Shown: positions 9,415 to 18,520, counted from the stretch's first letter. The stretch: 64,000 bases of DNA from JAJKIP01 sp037200685 (GCA_037200685.1 JBBCIG010000008.1:372001-436000), one strand, 5' to 3'. Numbers and translations: made by a program. Notes: generated from the letters alone by a model not told the origin.

Positions 9415-10338
9415 ATGTACAACAATAATTCCAGGGGCACTTCTTATACGGCTGGTTTTTTTATGCTCATCGCATTTACGGTAGCGGCTTTAATAGCAGC
9501 TTCGCTTATCAGTATAATAGTATGGCGGCAGATGACAGGGCTTGGCTTTGATAAAATGGTAACTGACATGGGTAACCCCGCTTATGCCAATACCATGAAG
9601 GTGATACAGGTGATCAACGCTACTGTGGGATTTTTACTACCTGCTATTGTTACGGCTGCTATATTAAATCGCAAGCCAATGGCCTTGCTGGGATTTTCTT
9701 CCAATATAAAATTCAACCAGGCTGGATTGGTGATTGGGATTACCATTTTTGGATTACTGGTTTCTTCTTCACTTGCTTATTTTAATGAACAAATTCCTGT
9801 GCCTGCTTCCTGGAAGATAACATTTGATAAATGGGAGGCGGAGTACAATGAACAGATAAATGCGATTATCAGTTTGAAAAGCTTCACCGATTATATTCTT
9901 GCATTGGTATTGATTGCTTTTCTTCCGGCTTTATGTGAAGAAGCTTTATTCAGGGGAGGATTTCAAAATTTTCTCACCCGCTCTACAAAAATGCCGTGGT
10001 TGTCTATTATTATTGTCAGTATTATTTTCAGTGCGGTGCATGTTTCGTTTTATGGATTTTTATCCCGTTTTTTTCTTGGTGTAATGCTCGGCGCTATTTT
10101 TCATTATTCCGGTAAATTATGGCTAAGTATATTGGCGCATTTTGTAACGAATGGGTTAGCTGTAACTGTCTTGTACGTTTTGACGCGGCAGGGCAAACCA
10201 GCGACGGAAGCGATGCAGGAAGATGTGACATCCTATTGGGGCATTATTTTTCTTCCCGCTGTTATCGGCTTATTTATTGTATTCAAAAGAGTATCCCGCA
10301 ACCGGAAACCTGATCAACTACCCGTCAATGGCATTTAA
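9415..10338 (+). CDS. CPBP-family intramembrane metalloprotease
   Basis: Multi-spanning membrane protein (307 residues, about seven to eight hydrophobic segments) with the family active-site motifs: EEALFRG at 175-181, histidine in SAVHVSFYGF (about 206-215), and the third motif around HFVTNG (about 241-246). Rce1/abortive-infection-like glutamate-dependent proteases of this kind process membrane proteins or peptides; the substrate here is unknown. Its last codons overlap the start of cdsA by 11 bp, so they are co-translated. Confidence 0.85.
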   Translation: MYNNNSRGTSYTAGFFMLIAFTVAALIAASLISIIVWRQMTGLGFDKMVTDMGNPAYANTMKVIQVINATVGFLLPAIVTAAILNRKPMALLGFSSNIKFNQAGLVIGITIFGLLVSSSLAYFNEQIPVPASWKITFDKWEAEYNEQINAIISLKSFTDYILALVLIAFLPALCEEALFRGGFQNFLTRSTKMPWLSIIIVSIIFSAVHVSFYGFLSRFFLGVMLGAIFHYSGKLWLSILAHFVTNGLAVTVLYVLTRQGKPATEAMQEDVTSYWGIIFLPAVIGLFIVFKRVSRNRKPDQLPVNGI

Positions 10339-11215
10339 CTGGCAAACATTCCGCACCAGAACAATCACCTCTTTCATTTTTCTCGCAGTCATGCTGACGG
10401 GCTTACTGTGGAACCAATGGAGCTTTTTTATTTTATTCTCGGTTGTTCATTTTGGTTGCTGGTGGGAATATTTCAAATTGATAGAAAAAAATTATACCGT
10501 CAACTTTCATCCGTATACGAAGCTTGGTTTTATGGTTCTTGGATATGGATCAGTGCTGTGGTTCTGCGGACCATCTTATCATATTAATCATTATGGCTTC
10601 AAAGAAAATCTCTCCTTGCCTGTATCCGCGGCCGGTTTTGTTTTACTGGTCATTGGTATTTTTCAAAAAAATAAAATTGAATTAAAATCTTTCGGTGCGG
10701 CTGCATTGGGTTTATTATATATTTCATTAAGCTGGGGGTTGATGATGGATTTGTATAAAGAAAACGACATTCATGTTCATGATACCATGTTTGTATTTGG
10801 CAGTTATTTTCTTCCTGTTGTTATTATGGCCAGCCTCTGGATGAATGATACAATGGCCTACCTGGTTGGTTCACTTATCGGTAAAACACCTGTTACAAAA
10901 ATTTCTCCCAAGAAAACATGGGAAGGCACTATCGGCGGAGTTATACTGGGCATTGTTCTCGTCGGTATTTTATTCCCGTTAATTTTCTTTCCCGAAGCAG
11001 GTAAAGCCCTTATTTATTTTTTAATTCCTGTTGCTGCTATTGCGGCTATCACGGGTACTTTCGGCGATTTACTTGAATCCAAATTAAAAAGAATGGCGGG
11101 AGTGAAAGACAGCGGCAAGATTATGCCCGGCCATGGCGGGTTCTTAGATCGTTTTGATTCTTTGCTGATCGCAACGCCATGCGTATGGTTGGTTTTAAAA
11201 ATTCTCGTTTTGTAA
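10328..11215 (+). CDS. cdsA: Phosphatidate cytidylyltransferase (CDP-diglyceride synthase)
   Basis: Makes CDP-diacylglycerol from phosphatidic acid and CTP at the inner membrane, the precursor of phosphatidylserine and other phospholipids. The start is set at the ATG that overlaps the preceding stop region (MAFNWQTF). About eight membrane segments. The C-terminal signature is clear: SPKKTWEGTIGG (about 196-207) followed by GDLLESKLKR and KDSGKIMPGHGGFLDRFDSL. The psd-type gene follows, so two steps of phosphatidylethanolamine synthesis are adjacent. Confidence 0.93.
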   Translation: MAFNWQTFRTRTITSFIFLAVMLTGLLWNQWSFFILFSVVHFGCWWEYFKLIEKNYTVNFHPYTKLGFMVLGYGSVLWFCGPSYHINHYGFKENLSLPVSAAGFVLLVIGIFQKNKIELKSFGAAALGLLYISLSWGLMMDLYKENDIHVHDTMFVFGSYFLPVVIMASLWMNDTMAYLVGSLIGKTPVTKISPKKTWEGTIGGVILGIVLVGILFPLIFFPEAGKALIYFLIPVAAIAAITGTFGDLLESKLKRMAGVKDSGKIMPGHGGFLDRFDSLLIATPCVWLVLKILVL

Positions 11216-11251
11216 TCGCTCCCATTATCTCTTCTTCACTTTCCAATTCAT

Positions 11252-11259
11252 TATCTTTG
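11252..11259 (+). promoter_or_regulatory. Possible -7 box TATCTTTG before the decarboxylase gene
   Basis: Exact TAnnTTTG match 17 bp before the ATG at 11277. No clear TTTG sits at the -33 position, so this is a weak call. Confidence 0.35.
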
Positions 11260-11276
11260 CCGCTCAATTGATTAGT

Positions 11277-11933
11277 ATGACGATTCATAAAGAAGGTTAT
11301 CCCACCATTGCCTGGAGTGTGATCATTTTTGCTGTTATCAACCTTCTTTCTTTTTATTTATTGAGTTTTGAAATGCCTGTCATCAGCGTGATTATTTTTA
11401 TTGCTACGCTGGGATTACTTCTTTTTCTTATTTCTTTTTTCAGGATTCCTAAAAGAACACTCACTATTGCGGAGAATTCCATCATCGCCCCTGCAGATGG
11501 CAAAGTGGTGGTGATCGAAGAAGTACAGGCTGATGAATATTTTACTGATCGTCGTATACAGGTTTCCATCTTCATGAGTCCATTAAATGTGCATGTAAAC
11601 CGCAATCCCATAAGCGGTGAAATCGCCTACAGTCAATACCACAAGGGAAAATATTTAGTAGCATGGCATCCCAAATCTTCTACAGAAAATGAGCGCCATA
11701 CCGTTGTTTACCGCAAAAACGGGAGAGAAATTTTAGTGAAACAAATCGCAGGCGCTTTGGCCAAGCGTATCATTAATTATCTACAAACAGGTCAGCAGGT
11801 AAAACAAACCGAAGAAATGGGTTTTATTAAATTCGGATCGAGAGTAGATCTGCTGTTACCATTAGATGCAAAAGTGAAAGTGAAGATTGGTGATAAACCA
11901 CAGGGCGGAGTGACGGTTGTTGCAGAATGGTAA
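11277..11933 (+). CDS. psd: Phosphatidylserine decarboxylase family protein (short form)
   Basis: Converts phosphatidylserine to phosphatidylethanolamine; a pyruvoyl enzyme formed by self-cleavage. 218 residues from the ATG (a TTG three codons earlier is less likely). Two N-terminal membrane segments (about 14-60), then the catalytic domain with PADGKVV (about 70-76), SIFMSPLNVHVNR (about 98-110) and the cleavage site at FGSRVD near residue 190. The short length and GSR sequence match the type found in Bacteroidota and archaea. Pathway neighbour of cdsA. Confidence 0.88.
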   Translation: MTIHKEGYPTIAWSVIIFAVINLLSFYLLSFEMPVISVIIFIATLGLLLFLISFFRIPKRTLTIAENSIIAPADGKVVVIEEVQADEYFTDRRIQVSIFMSPLNVHVNRNPISGEIAYSQYHKGKYLVAWHPKSSTENERHTVVYRKNGREILVKQIAGALAKRIINYLQTGQQVKQTEEMGFIKFGSRVDLLLPLDAKVKVKIGDKPQGGVTVVAEW

Positions 11934-11983
11934 GCTATTTCCTTTTCTGATGTAATTTTGTAATTTTAGTAGCAAAAGATCTG

Positions 11984-12217
11984 ATGAGTACAAATGAAAT
12001 GCGCCGCAAGGCTAAAAAATATATTGATGAAGCAGAAGATCATGTGGTAAAAATGGTTTTCTCCATGCTTGAAGCAGATCGTGAATCTGATTGGTGGAAT
12101 GATTTACCCGTAGAGGTTCAAAAAAGTATTTTGAAAGCTGAAAAAGAAGTCCGGCAAGGAAAAGTAGTTCCCCATGAAATTGTGATGAAAAAGTACAGCA
12201 AATGGCTTACAAAATAG
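11984..12217 (+). CDS. Probable antitoxin of a type II pair
   Basis: 77 residues, strongly charged and helical (EMRRKAKKYIDEAEDHVVKM). A C-terminal half with LPVEVQKSILKAEKEVRQGK resembles antitoxins of the ParD/RelB-like helical group that pair with ParE-like toxins. The call rests on size, charge and the 16-bp overlap with the toxin-like gene, not on a specific family match. Confidence 0.65.
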   Translation: MSTNEMRRKAKKYIDEAEDHVVKMVFSMLEADRESDWWNDLPVEVQKSILKAEKEVRQGKVVPHEIVMKKYSKWLTK

Positions 12218-12492
12218 TTTGGTCAATTGAAGCCACTATTGCTTTTAACGACATTGTCAAATACCTTGCTGAAAATTTTTTTGACAAGGAAATCAAGTCT
12301 TTTATACAGACAGTAAATAGAAGGTTGCTGGTTATGCAACAGTTTCCCAAAATCTCACCAGTTATCAGCATATATTCGAGGCGCAGAAAAGCGGTGATTC
12401 ATAAACGAACGCTTATGTTTTATCGAATAAATGAAAAAAGAAAGGAGATTATTTTGCTTTCTTTTTGGAATACAAGAAGAAACAGGCCTTAG
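12202..12492 (+). CDS. ParE/RelE-superfamily toxin
   Basis: 96 residues, very basic, with the superfamily pattern: an N-terminal strand (YKIVWS), a two-helix hairpin containing DIVKYLAENFFDKE and FIQTVNRRLLVMQQFPKISP, then beta strands KAVIHKRTLMFYRIN and IILLSFWNTRRNRP. ParE members poison gyrase and RelE members cut mRNA; the sequence does not decide which. The start overlaps the antitoxin stop, as is usual in such operons. Confidence 0.78.
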   Translation: MAYKIVWSIEATIAFNDIVKYLAENFFDKEIKSFIQTVNRRLLVMQQFPKISPVISIYSRRRKAVIHKRTLMFYRINEKRKEIILLSFWNTRRNRP

Positions 12493-12501
12493 TCAGGATG
12501 G

Positions 12502-13233
12502 TTAAAAAATAGCCTCCAATTCTTTCAATGAATGCACCATATAAGTCGGCTTTTCTTCCGTTATTATTTTTAAATGATTCACAAATACCTGGTCCATTCC
12601 CGCATTTTTTGCACCTGCAATATCCACTTCCAACGTGTCGCCTATCATGATACTTTCACCCAGCGCAGCGCCTGATTTATTTAATGCGTAATCAAATATT
12701 TCTTTATTGGGCTTTAAGCTGTTGGAGCCTTCTGATGTAATCACTTCCTTAAAAAATAAATCCAACCCGGAATTTTTTAATTTACTGTGCTGCACTTTTT
12801 CAAAACCGTTGGTGATCAAATGCAGTACATATTTTTTCTCCGTTAAATACCGCAATATTTCTTTCGTATACGGGAATAAAATATTTCTTGTTGGCAGCAA
12901 ACCAAGAAACTGCACACTCATTTTTTCCGACAGCGCATCATCCGCAATTTTAAAATCCAGCAGGGAAAGCCACATTCTTTTTACCCGCAGTTCATCTTGT
13001 TTGATAAATCCTTTGCGATAACGTTCCCAGAGCTTATCGTTGTGAAGAAGGTAATTCTTATAAAAAAGTTCAAAATCATTAACGCCTCTTGCTTCTAACT
13101 GAAGATCAGCATAGAGTATTTCCAGCGTTGCCCGTGCATTGGTTTCAAAATCCCAAAGGGTATGGTCAAGGTCGAAAAAGAGATGCTTGTACTTCCTGCC
13201 CCCATTCCCTAAAAGGGAGTTATTAGTTTCCAT
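12502..13233 (-). CDS. yjjG: HAD-family nucleotidase, YjjG type
   Basis: Hydrolyses nucleoside monophosphates, probably non-canonical pyrimidine nucleotides. HAD motif I is FDLDHTLWDF (about 20-29), motif II ITNGF (about 140), motif III lysine in SLKPNKEIF, motif IV GDTLEVDIAGAKNAG. Residues 1-13 (METNNSLLGNGGR) are a non-homologous extension encoded by a CCCTTTTAGGG palindrome, like the extension of the epimerase at 23412; the native protein probably began near KYKHLFF. Confidence 0.85.
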   Translation of the reverse strand: METNNSLLGNGGRKYKHLFFDLDHTLWDFETNARATLEILYADLQLEARGVNDFELFYKNYLLHNDKLWERYRKGFIKQDELRVKRMWLSLLDFKIADDALSEKMSVQFLGLLPTRNILFPYTKEILRYLTEKKYVLHLITNGFEKVQHSKLKNSGLDLFFKEVITSEGSNSLKPNKEIFDYALNKSGAALGESIMIGDTLEVDIAGAKNAGMDQVFVNHLKIITEEKPTYMVHSLKELEAIF

Positions 13234-13269
13234 TCATGAAATTTTGTTCTGTAATTTGCAAACATAATC

Positions 13270-14025
13270 ATGAATAATAAGAATACTTTGATAAATAAAA
13301 CTGTTCAAAATACCCCTTCAGCGGATAGGGGTACTATTGTAATTACCGGCGCTTCAAGAGGGATTGGAAAAGCAATAGCCGAAATCTTTTTGCAAAATGG
13401 TCACGAAGCTTTCCTGACAGCGATGGATAAAAAACGTTTGGGAGAAACGCTGGAAGAACTGCAAAATAAATTTCCGCATGCCACCATCAAAGCACAGGCT
13501 TTTGATGTAAGCAAAAAGAAAGAAGCACAGGCCTTAGGTGAATGGTGCCTGGCCCTATGTTCTCCAGATATACTGGTGAATAATGCGGGTAGTTTTGCCG
13601 GTGGCAATGTGCACGATGAAAAAGACGGGGCTTTGGAAGAAATGATCGAAACGAATTTATACAGCGCTTATCATCTTACCCGCACTCTCCTTCCTGAAAT
13701 GATGAAGAAAAAAAGCGGGCATATTTTTAATATGTCTTCTATTGCCGGTTTAAAAGCTTATCCCGGTGGTGGATCATACAGCATCAGCAAATATGCGTTG
13801 CGTGGTTTTTCCGTTAACCTCCGGGAAGAATTAAAAAAATACAATATTAAAGTAACGGCTGTTTATCCCGGCGCTGTTTACACAGACTCATGGGCAGGAC
13901 AGGTAGAAAAACAAAGGATCATGGAAGTGGAAGATATTGCTAAAATGATCTATGCCGCTTCACAACTTTCGCCACAGGCCTGCGTGGAAGATATTATTAT
14001 CCGCCCCCAGCTAGGCGACCTGTAA
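13270..14025 (+). CDS. Short-chain dehydrogenase/reductase
   Basis: NAD(P)-dependent oxidoreductase of classical SDR type, 251 residues. Cofactor motif TGASRGIG (26-33), NNAG (about 105-108), catalytic Ser in NMSSIAG, and YSISK (about 170-174) as Tyr and Lys of the active site. The substrate is not inferable. About 20 N-terminal residues before GTIVITG are non-homologous and contain a TACCCC...GGGGTA inverted repeat at 13311-13333, another apparent repeat-derived extension. Confidence 0.85.
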   Translation: MNNKNTLINKTVQNTPSADRGTIVITGASRGIGKAIAEIFLQNGHEAFLTAMDKKRLGETLEELQNKFPHATIKAQAFDVSKKKEAQALGEWCLALCSPDILVNNAGSFAGGNVHDEKDGALEEMIETNLYSAYHLTRTLLPEMMKKKSGHIFNMSSIAGLKAYPGGGSYSISKYALRGFSVNLREELKKYNIKVTAVYPGAVYTDSWAGQVEKQRIMEVEDIAKMIYAASQLSPQACVEDIIIRPQLGDL

Positions 14026-14101
14026 CCATTGGCAACGGATTCTACCCTGCCATAAACTTTCGGCAATACTTAGCATTCCGTTCTTTATTTTTATCCCTCT
14101 C

Positions 14102-15892
14102 ATGCAAAGAATTGTTTTCATATTTCTATTGGCGGTTTATTCGTTTAGCATAAAAGCGCAGGTCGTTTTTAGGACCGATGTGACGCAAGGGCCAGTTATT
14201 GCCGGAGAATCTTTCCAGGTGCAGTATGTACTGGAAAATTTTAATGATATCGGTGAATTTTCTCCGCCTGATTTTAAAAACTTCCGCATTGCAGGCGGCC
14301 CTTTTGTGTATGAAGGGGCGACGTATAGCACAGATGGCATCAGGAAAGTAAAGAATGTCGTTTATACGCTGGAACCACTGAAGCCCGGTAAATTTATTAT
14401 ACATGGTGCAAATGCAAAAGTGGATGGCCATTTGGTAAAAAGCGATAATGCGGCAATAGAAGTGATCAGTAAAGCAGAAGCATTTAAGAGGGGCCTGTTA
14501 TATGAAGGGCCACAAATCAATCCCACTTCTTATTTAAAACCCGGTGAAGATCCATATGAGAAGATCAGAAAAAATCTTTTTCTGAAAGTATTGGTAGATA
14601 AGAAAAGCTGTTATGTTGGTGAGCCTATCACCGCCACGTTCAAACTTTATTCACGGGTGGAATCAAGATCAGACATTGTAAAAAACCCGGCCTTTTATGG
14701 CTTCACAGTGCAGGATATGATCGGCCTGAACGATGCGATGCTTACCAATGAAACGATCAATGGAAAAACTTTCGACGTACATACTGTCCGCAAAGTACAA
14801 TTGTACCCGTTACAATCCGGCTCTTACACAATAGATGCAATGGAAGTGGAAAACAAAGTACAGTTTTCAAAAAGTATGGTGGGTAATAAAACGGAGCAGG
14901 AAATTATAGAAGGCATATTTGATGGCGATAATAGTTTTAGCCTGGGCAATGACGCTGAAGTATACGAAAGCAGCATGCATTCGGAGCCTATATCCATTGT
15001 TGTAAAACCTTCTCCTGAAAAAAATAAGCCTGCTGATTTTTCCGGGGCGACAGGAAAATTTTCTATCGATGCTTCCGTCAGGAAAAATAAGATAACGAAA
15101 AATGAAGAAGGAGAATTGATTGTTACTATTTCCGGGAATGGAAACTTCACCCAACTCACAGCGCCAACCATTCAATGGCCGCAGGGAATTGAAACTTTTG
15201 ATCCGCAGGTAAAAGATGCATTAGATAACAGGTTCTCCCCGTTAAAAGGAAGCAGGACATTTCATTTCCCATTTGTCCCCGCAAAAGCTGGTGATCTTAT
15301 ATTGCCCGCTGTCAGTTTCTCTTTTTTTGATCCTGGCAGTGACAGTTATAAAACTGTAACTACAAACGCTATAAAAGTGGATGTTGCTGAAAGTGAAAAA
15401 ATAAAAACCGATCAACCGGCGTTAAAAAAGAAAGCAACAAAAATTAGTATCATTTTCATCCTTGGAGGAATATTTATTTTATTGGCAGCAGCCGGCGGAG
15501 GATTCTTATGGTATTGGAAAAGAAAGCAATCCAAAAATAAAATGGCAGCCGCAGAAGAAAAAAATAAGCCCCGGCCCATTACAGAAATTTTACAACCCGC
15601 TCTTGAAAGTATAGAAGAAGGCCACAAAGTTTTTTATACAAACCTCAGATCGGGTATCTGGAATTTCTTTTCTTTAAGATTAGGATTTAGCGGAAGTATG
15701 ATGAACCGGGATTATTTATTGTCTGTGTTAAAACAGAAAAATATAAATCAAAGTGATCAGCGTTCGCTGCTGAATATTTTAGAACAATGCGAGGCCGGTA
15801 TTTATACAGATGCGCATTCGGAAATTGATAAAAGCGAGCTGTTGAGAAAGACTAGCAGCGTATTAGAACAAATTGACAGGAGTTTAATTTGA
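14102..15892 (+). CDS. batD: BatD-family protein
   Basis: Envelope protein of the Bat (Bacteroides aerotolerance) group, of uncertain biochemical role. 596 residues: signal peptide (about 1-19, ending KAQ), several Ig-like beta domains (FRTDVTQGPVIAGESFQVQY at the start; DKKSCYVGEPITATFKL near 160), one membrane helix (about 449-470), and a cytoplasmic helical tail. The usual BatABCE neighbours are absent, so it is a stand-alone copy. It converges with the response regulator across a family A repeat. Confidence 0.85.
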   Translation: MQRIVFIFLLAVYSFSIKAQVVFRTDVTQGPVIAGESFQVQYVLENFNDIGEFSPPDFKNFRIAGGPFVYEGATYSTDGIRKVKNVVYTLEPLKPGKFIIHGANAKVDGHLVKSDNAAIEVISKAEAFKRGLLYEGPQINPTSYLKPGEDPYEKIRKNLFLKVLVDKKSCYVGEPITATFKLYSRVESRSDIVKNPAFYGFTVQDMIGLNDAMLTNETINGKTFDVHTVRKVQLYPLQSGSYTIDAMEVENKVQFSKSMVGNKTEQEIIEGIFDGDNSFSLGNDAEVYESSMHSEPISIVVKPSPEKNKPADFSGATGKFSIDASVRKNKITKNEEGELIVTISGNGNFTQLTAPTIQWPQGIETFDPQVKDALDNRFSPLKGSRTFHFPFVPAKAGDLILPAVSFSFFDPGSDSYKTVTTNAIKVDVAESEKIKTDQPALKKKATKISIIFILGGIFILLAAAGGGFLWYWKRKQSKNKMAAAEEKNKPRPITEILQPALESIEEGHKVFYTNLRSGIWNFFSLRLGFSGSMMNRDYLLSVLKQKNINQSDQRSLLNILEQCEAGIYTDAHSEIDKSELLRKTSSVLEQIDRSLI

Positions 15893-15898
15893 TGCCAT

Positions 15899-15980
15899 GA
15901 TACTTCGACAGGCTCAGTACGGGACGTACAAGAGTGCGACGCAACAGACGATGCCATGAAAAACTATAGTTGGGCAAAAT
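15899..15980 (+). repeat. Family A repeat, copy 3 (alternative tail)
   Basis: Contains CAAGAGTGCGACGCAACAGA followed by the third tail type, GATGCCATGAAAAACTATAG, shared with copy 6 at 27480. It lies in the gap between convergent batD and the response regulator gene, so it does not face a start codon. Confidence 0.75.
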
Positions 15981-15983
15981 AAC

Positions 15984-16694
15984 TCACTCCGAATACTTAT
16001 ACCCCACACCCCTCACCGAGTGAAAATATTTTGGATTGCGGCTGTCTTCTTCGAAGTATTTGCGAAAGTTGAGAATGAAATTATCAATCGTCCTCGTGGT
16101 AGGATAAACATTGTAGCCCCAAACCGACTGTAAAATTTTTTCCCTCGGCACCACTTCATTCTTATTTTCAATCAGCAGTTTTAAGAGCATCGTTTCTTTT
16201 TTGCTCAATTGTATTTTACCGCTTACCCTTGTAGATGCTTCCTGCGCTTTAAAGTCAATGATGTTATCGCCAAACGTATAACTGTTGCCTACGGTAGATT
16301 TATCCAGCAACTTTTTATTTTTATCAATCAGTTTATGCACCCTCAATAAAAGTTCTTCGAGGTTAAAAGGTTTCGTCAGGTAGTCATCCGCGCCTTTTTT
16401 CAATCCCAGCACACGATCGGCGCTGCTGTTTTTCGCACTCAATATCAGGATCGGCACTTCATTGTTGCTAATGCGGATCGTTTCCGCCACGTTGATGCCA
16501 TCCATTTCCGGCAACATTACATCCAGTACGATCAAATCAAAATATTCCGAATCCACCGACTTCAATGCCGCCGCTCCATCAAATGCCGACGTCACATCGT
16601 AGCCTTCCAATTCCAGGTTCAGCTTCAATGCCTCGTGCAAATTTTCTTCGTCCTCTACTAAAAGAATGGATGTTTTTTTCTCGTCACCTGCCAT
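15984..16694 (-). CDS. OmpR/PhoB-type response regulator
   Basis: 236 residues. Receiver domain (about 8-120) with the acidic pocket VEDEE, phosphoacceptor Asp58 in LIVLDVMLPEMDG, and KKGADDYLTKPF containing the conserved Lys. A C-terminal winged helix (about 145-235) has LSKKETMLLKLL and RTIDNFILNFRKYFE. Probable partner of the histidine kinase that starts at 17980; a family A repeat and a family C tail separate the two genes. Target genes are unknown. Confidence 0.9.
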   Translation of the reverse strand: MAGDEKKTSILLVEDEENLHEALKLNLELEGYDVTSAFDGAAALKSVDSEYFDLIVLDVMLPEMDGINVAETIRISNNEVPILILSAKNSSADRVLGLKKGADDYLTKPFNLEELLLRVHKLIDKNKKLLDKSTVGNSYTFGDNIIDFKAQEASTRVSGKIQLSKKETMLLKLLIENKNEVVPREKILQSVWGYNVYPTTRTIDNFILNFRKYFEEDSRNPKYFHSVRGVGYKYSE

Positions 16695-16748
16695 AATTAA
16701 TCGCTGTCATTTATATATCCTGCAAGCTATTGAAATGATATTTATATA

Positions 16749-16986
16749 CCCAACAACTTCGGTTCCCTGATCATCTTCGTTGCGACGCTCCGTTCATCTT
16801 CCTGTTCTTTACTCAGCAACTGCGTCGCAGTTTACCATGAGCGAAGTCGAATGGTCGCACTCTTGTACTTTCTGTTCGCTATTCAGCATTTGCGAAGTCT
16901 CTTCCCAATAATTACTAATTAATAATTATTGGGCCGCATGCTCGTAGCTCATACTCCCATGCCAATTGCTTATTGCTCATTGCCTC
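16749..16986 (-). repeat. Family A copy 4 plus family C AT-rich/GCATGCGGC element
   Basis: Family A (tail type CTTCGGTTCCCTGATCATC on plus) spans about 16749-16905 and contains two cores. Family C follows at about 16906-16986: inverted AATAATTA blocks, CCGCATGCTCG and TTGCTTATTGCTCATTGC. The same family C unit lies inverted at 21170-21255. Nothing else is visible in the 293-bp gap. Confidence 0.7.
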
Positions 16987-16987
16987 A

Positions 16988-17980
16988 CTACTGTTTAAAC
17001 AATACGGCAAATGTACTGCCGGACGGAGTATTGTTTGTCACCGAAATGTCGGCATTATGATCATGAGCGATCTTACTGCAAAGATAAAGTCCTAATCCCG
17101 TGCCTTGTGTGCGGCGGGTAGCTTCGTTGCCGATACGGTAGAATTTGGAAAAGATCTTTTTCTTTTCTTCTTCCGGGATGCCGGGGCCTTCATCAGTTAT
17201 TTCCAGCAAGACACTGCCTTTACGCTTAAACAGTGAAGCCATCACTGGTTTTTCCTTCGGCGAATACTTGAGCGCATTTTCCACCAGGTTATTGATCATC
17301 ATTTGCAGCAATAACGGATCCGCTTTTATATCCGCATCAGGTTCTATCTTTTCAATAAACGTCCTGTCATGAAAACGCTCCCTGAAATCATGGATACAAT
17401 CTTTCAGCAAGTCCGAAAGGTCCAGTTCTTCTTTGGAAAATTTATAACCGCCGCCTTCCAGTTGCGAAGAGATGAGAATATTATTGGTCAGGAAATTTAG
17501 CCTCGCTGTTTCCTCCAGCGTTGTTCGGATCAGTTTCTTTTGCTTTTCGGTATCGAGTGAATATTTCAGAAGCGTTTCCAGGTTTAACCGTGCTACCGAG
17601 ATCGGTGTTTTTAATTCATGCGTAACAGCCATCATAAAGTTCTGCTGCTGCTGGTGCAACCGGAATTGCCGGCGCACCGAACGGTACACAAACCCTGCGC
17701 CTACTAAAAGCAGGATAAGAAACACACTGCCTTCGCTGATGTATTTTCCCCTGTTTCTTTTGTGTTCTTTATTTATACCGGTTAGTTCATTTTTATATAG
17801 TTCGGGTGTAATAGCGCTGTCGATAGTCGCATTAAGCTGGTGCACTTTAAAATCCTTCATCTGGTTATTCTGTCTTTCCAGGGAAATAAACCACCAGATG
17901 AGCGCCGCTACTATATAGGTAAAAAGCGTCCAGTATATAAAAGTCGCCCGGCGTAATTTTTTTCTTGTTGCATCAGGCAT
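16988..17980 (-). CDS. Sensor histidine kinase
   Basis: 330 residues with two membrane segments (about 14-33 and 85-100) flanking a periplasmic region of about 50 residues, then HisKA (phosphoacceptor His121 in AVTHELKTPISVARLNLETL) and HATPase domains: N-box MINNLVENALKYSP, G1 DEGPGIPEEE, F-box FSKFYR, G2 GTGLGLYL. Directly follows gldH (9 bp), so the two are co-transcribed; the response regulator is next. The stimulus is unknown. Confidence 0.9.
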   Translation of the reverse strand: MPDATRKKLRRATFIYWTLFTYIVAALIWWFISLERQNNQMKDFKVHQLNATIDSAITPELYKNELTGINKEHKRNRGKYISEGSVFLILLLVGAGFVYRSVRRQFRLHQQQQNFMMAVTHELKTPISVARLNLETLLKYSLDTEKQKKLIRTTLEETARLNFLTNNILISSQLEGGGYKFSKEELDLSDLLKDCIHDFRERFHDRTFIEKIEPDADIKADPLLLQMMINNLVENALKYSPKEKPVMASLFKRKGSVLLEITDEGPGIPEEEKKKIFSKFYRIGNEATRRTQGTGLGLYLCSKIAHDHNADISVTNNTPSGSTFAVLFKQ

Positions 17981-17989
17981 GTGAATGAT

Positions 17990-18520
17990 CTATTTTTCTT
18001 TTTCTACCCGCAGGCCAACGTTCAGCACATTCTTCAGCGGGTCTTCCCGCATGATCTGTTCTATCGTGAAATGATAAGTGCCGGCTTTTAATGTTTGCTT
18101 ATCGGTAAGGGGAATGCGGTGCTCGTAAATATCATCCATGCCGCTTGCCAGCCAGCCATCTTCATTCGTGGCGAGCAATAAATCACGTTGAACGTTTATC
18201 GCAGAATCCTGCCCCGGCCCAGTGATCGACAGGTTGACATAGATATTATTGAAACTATATTTCTCCGTATGGCGTAATACAAGGAATACCTTATATGTAT
18301 CCGTAGTGTCTTTTATAATAAAATCAAAAGAAGGCCGGTAGCTGCTTTGCCATTCATGTTGGGGAATGCTTACCGTTTTTTCATACAGGTCGGCGGTAGT
18401 GCAGGAAAGCAGGAGATATGAAGAAAGAAATAAGAGGCAGCTTGTATAGAGTATCCTTTTCAATAAAGTAATTTTTGCAAAGCTAAGAGGATAAAAGAGA
18501 AAAAGAGGGCTCTCTTTCAT
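17990..18520 (-). CDS. gldH: Gliding motility lipoprotein GldH
   Basis: Component of the gliding/type 9 secretion apparatus of Bacteroidota. The lipobox LLLSC follows the hydrophobic segment, and the mature domain has TADLYEKTVSIPQHEW and RHTEKYSFNNIYVNLSI, as in the GldH family, ending in GLRVEKEK. Translation from the ATG at 18520 adds an unusual stretch (MKESPLFLFYPLSFAKI) encoded by a purine-rich repeat; a TTG nearer LKRILYTSC would give a more standard signal peptide. Confidence 0.85.
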   Translation of the reverse strand: MKESPLFLFYPLSFAKITLLKRILYTSCLLFLSSYLLLSCTTADLYEKTVSIPQHEWQSSYRPSFDFIIKDTTDTYKVFLVLRHTEKYSFNNIYVNLSITGPGQDSAINVQRDLLLATNEDGWLASGMDDIYEHRIPLTDKQTLKAGTYHFTIEQIMREDPLKNVLNVGLRVEKEK

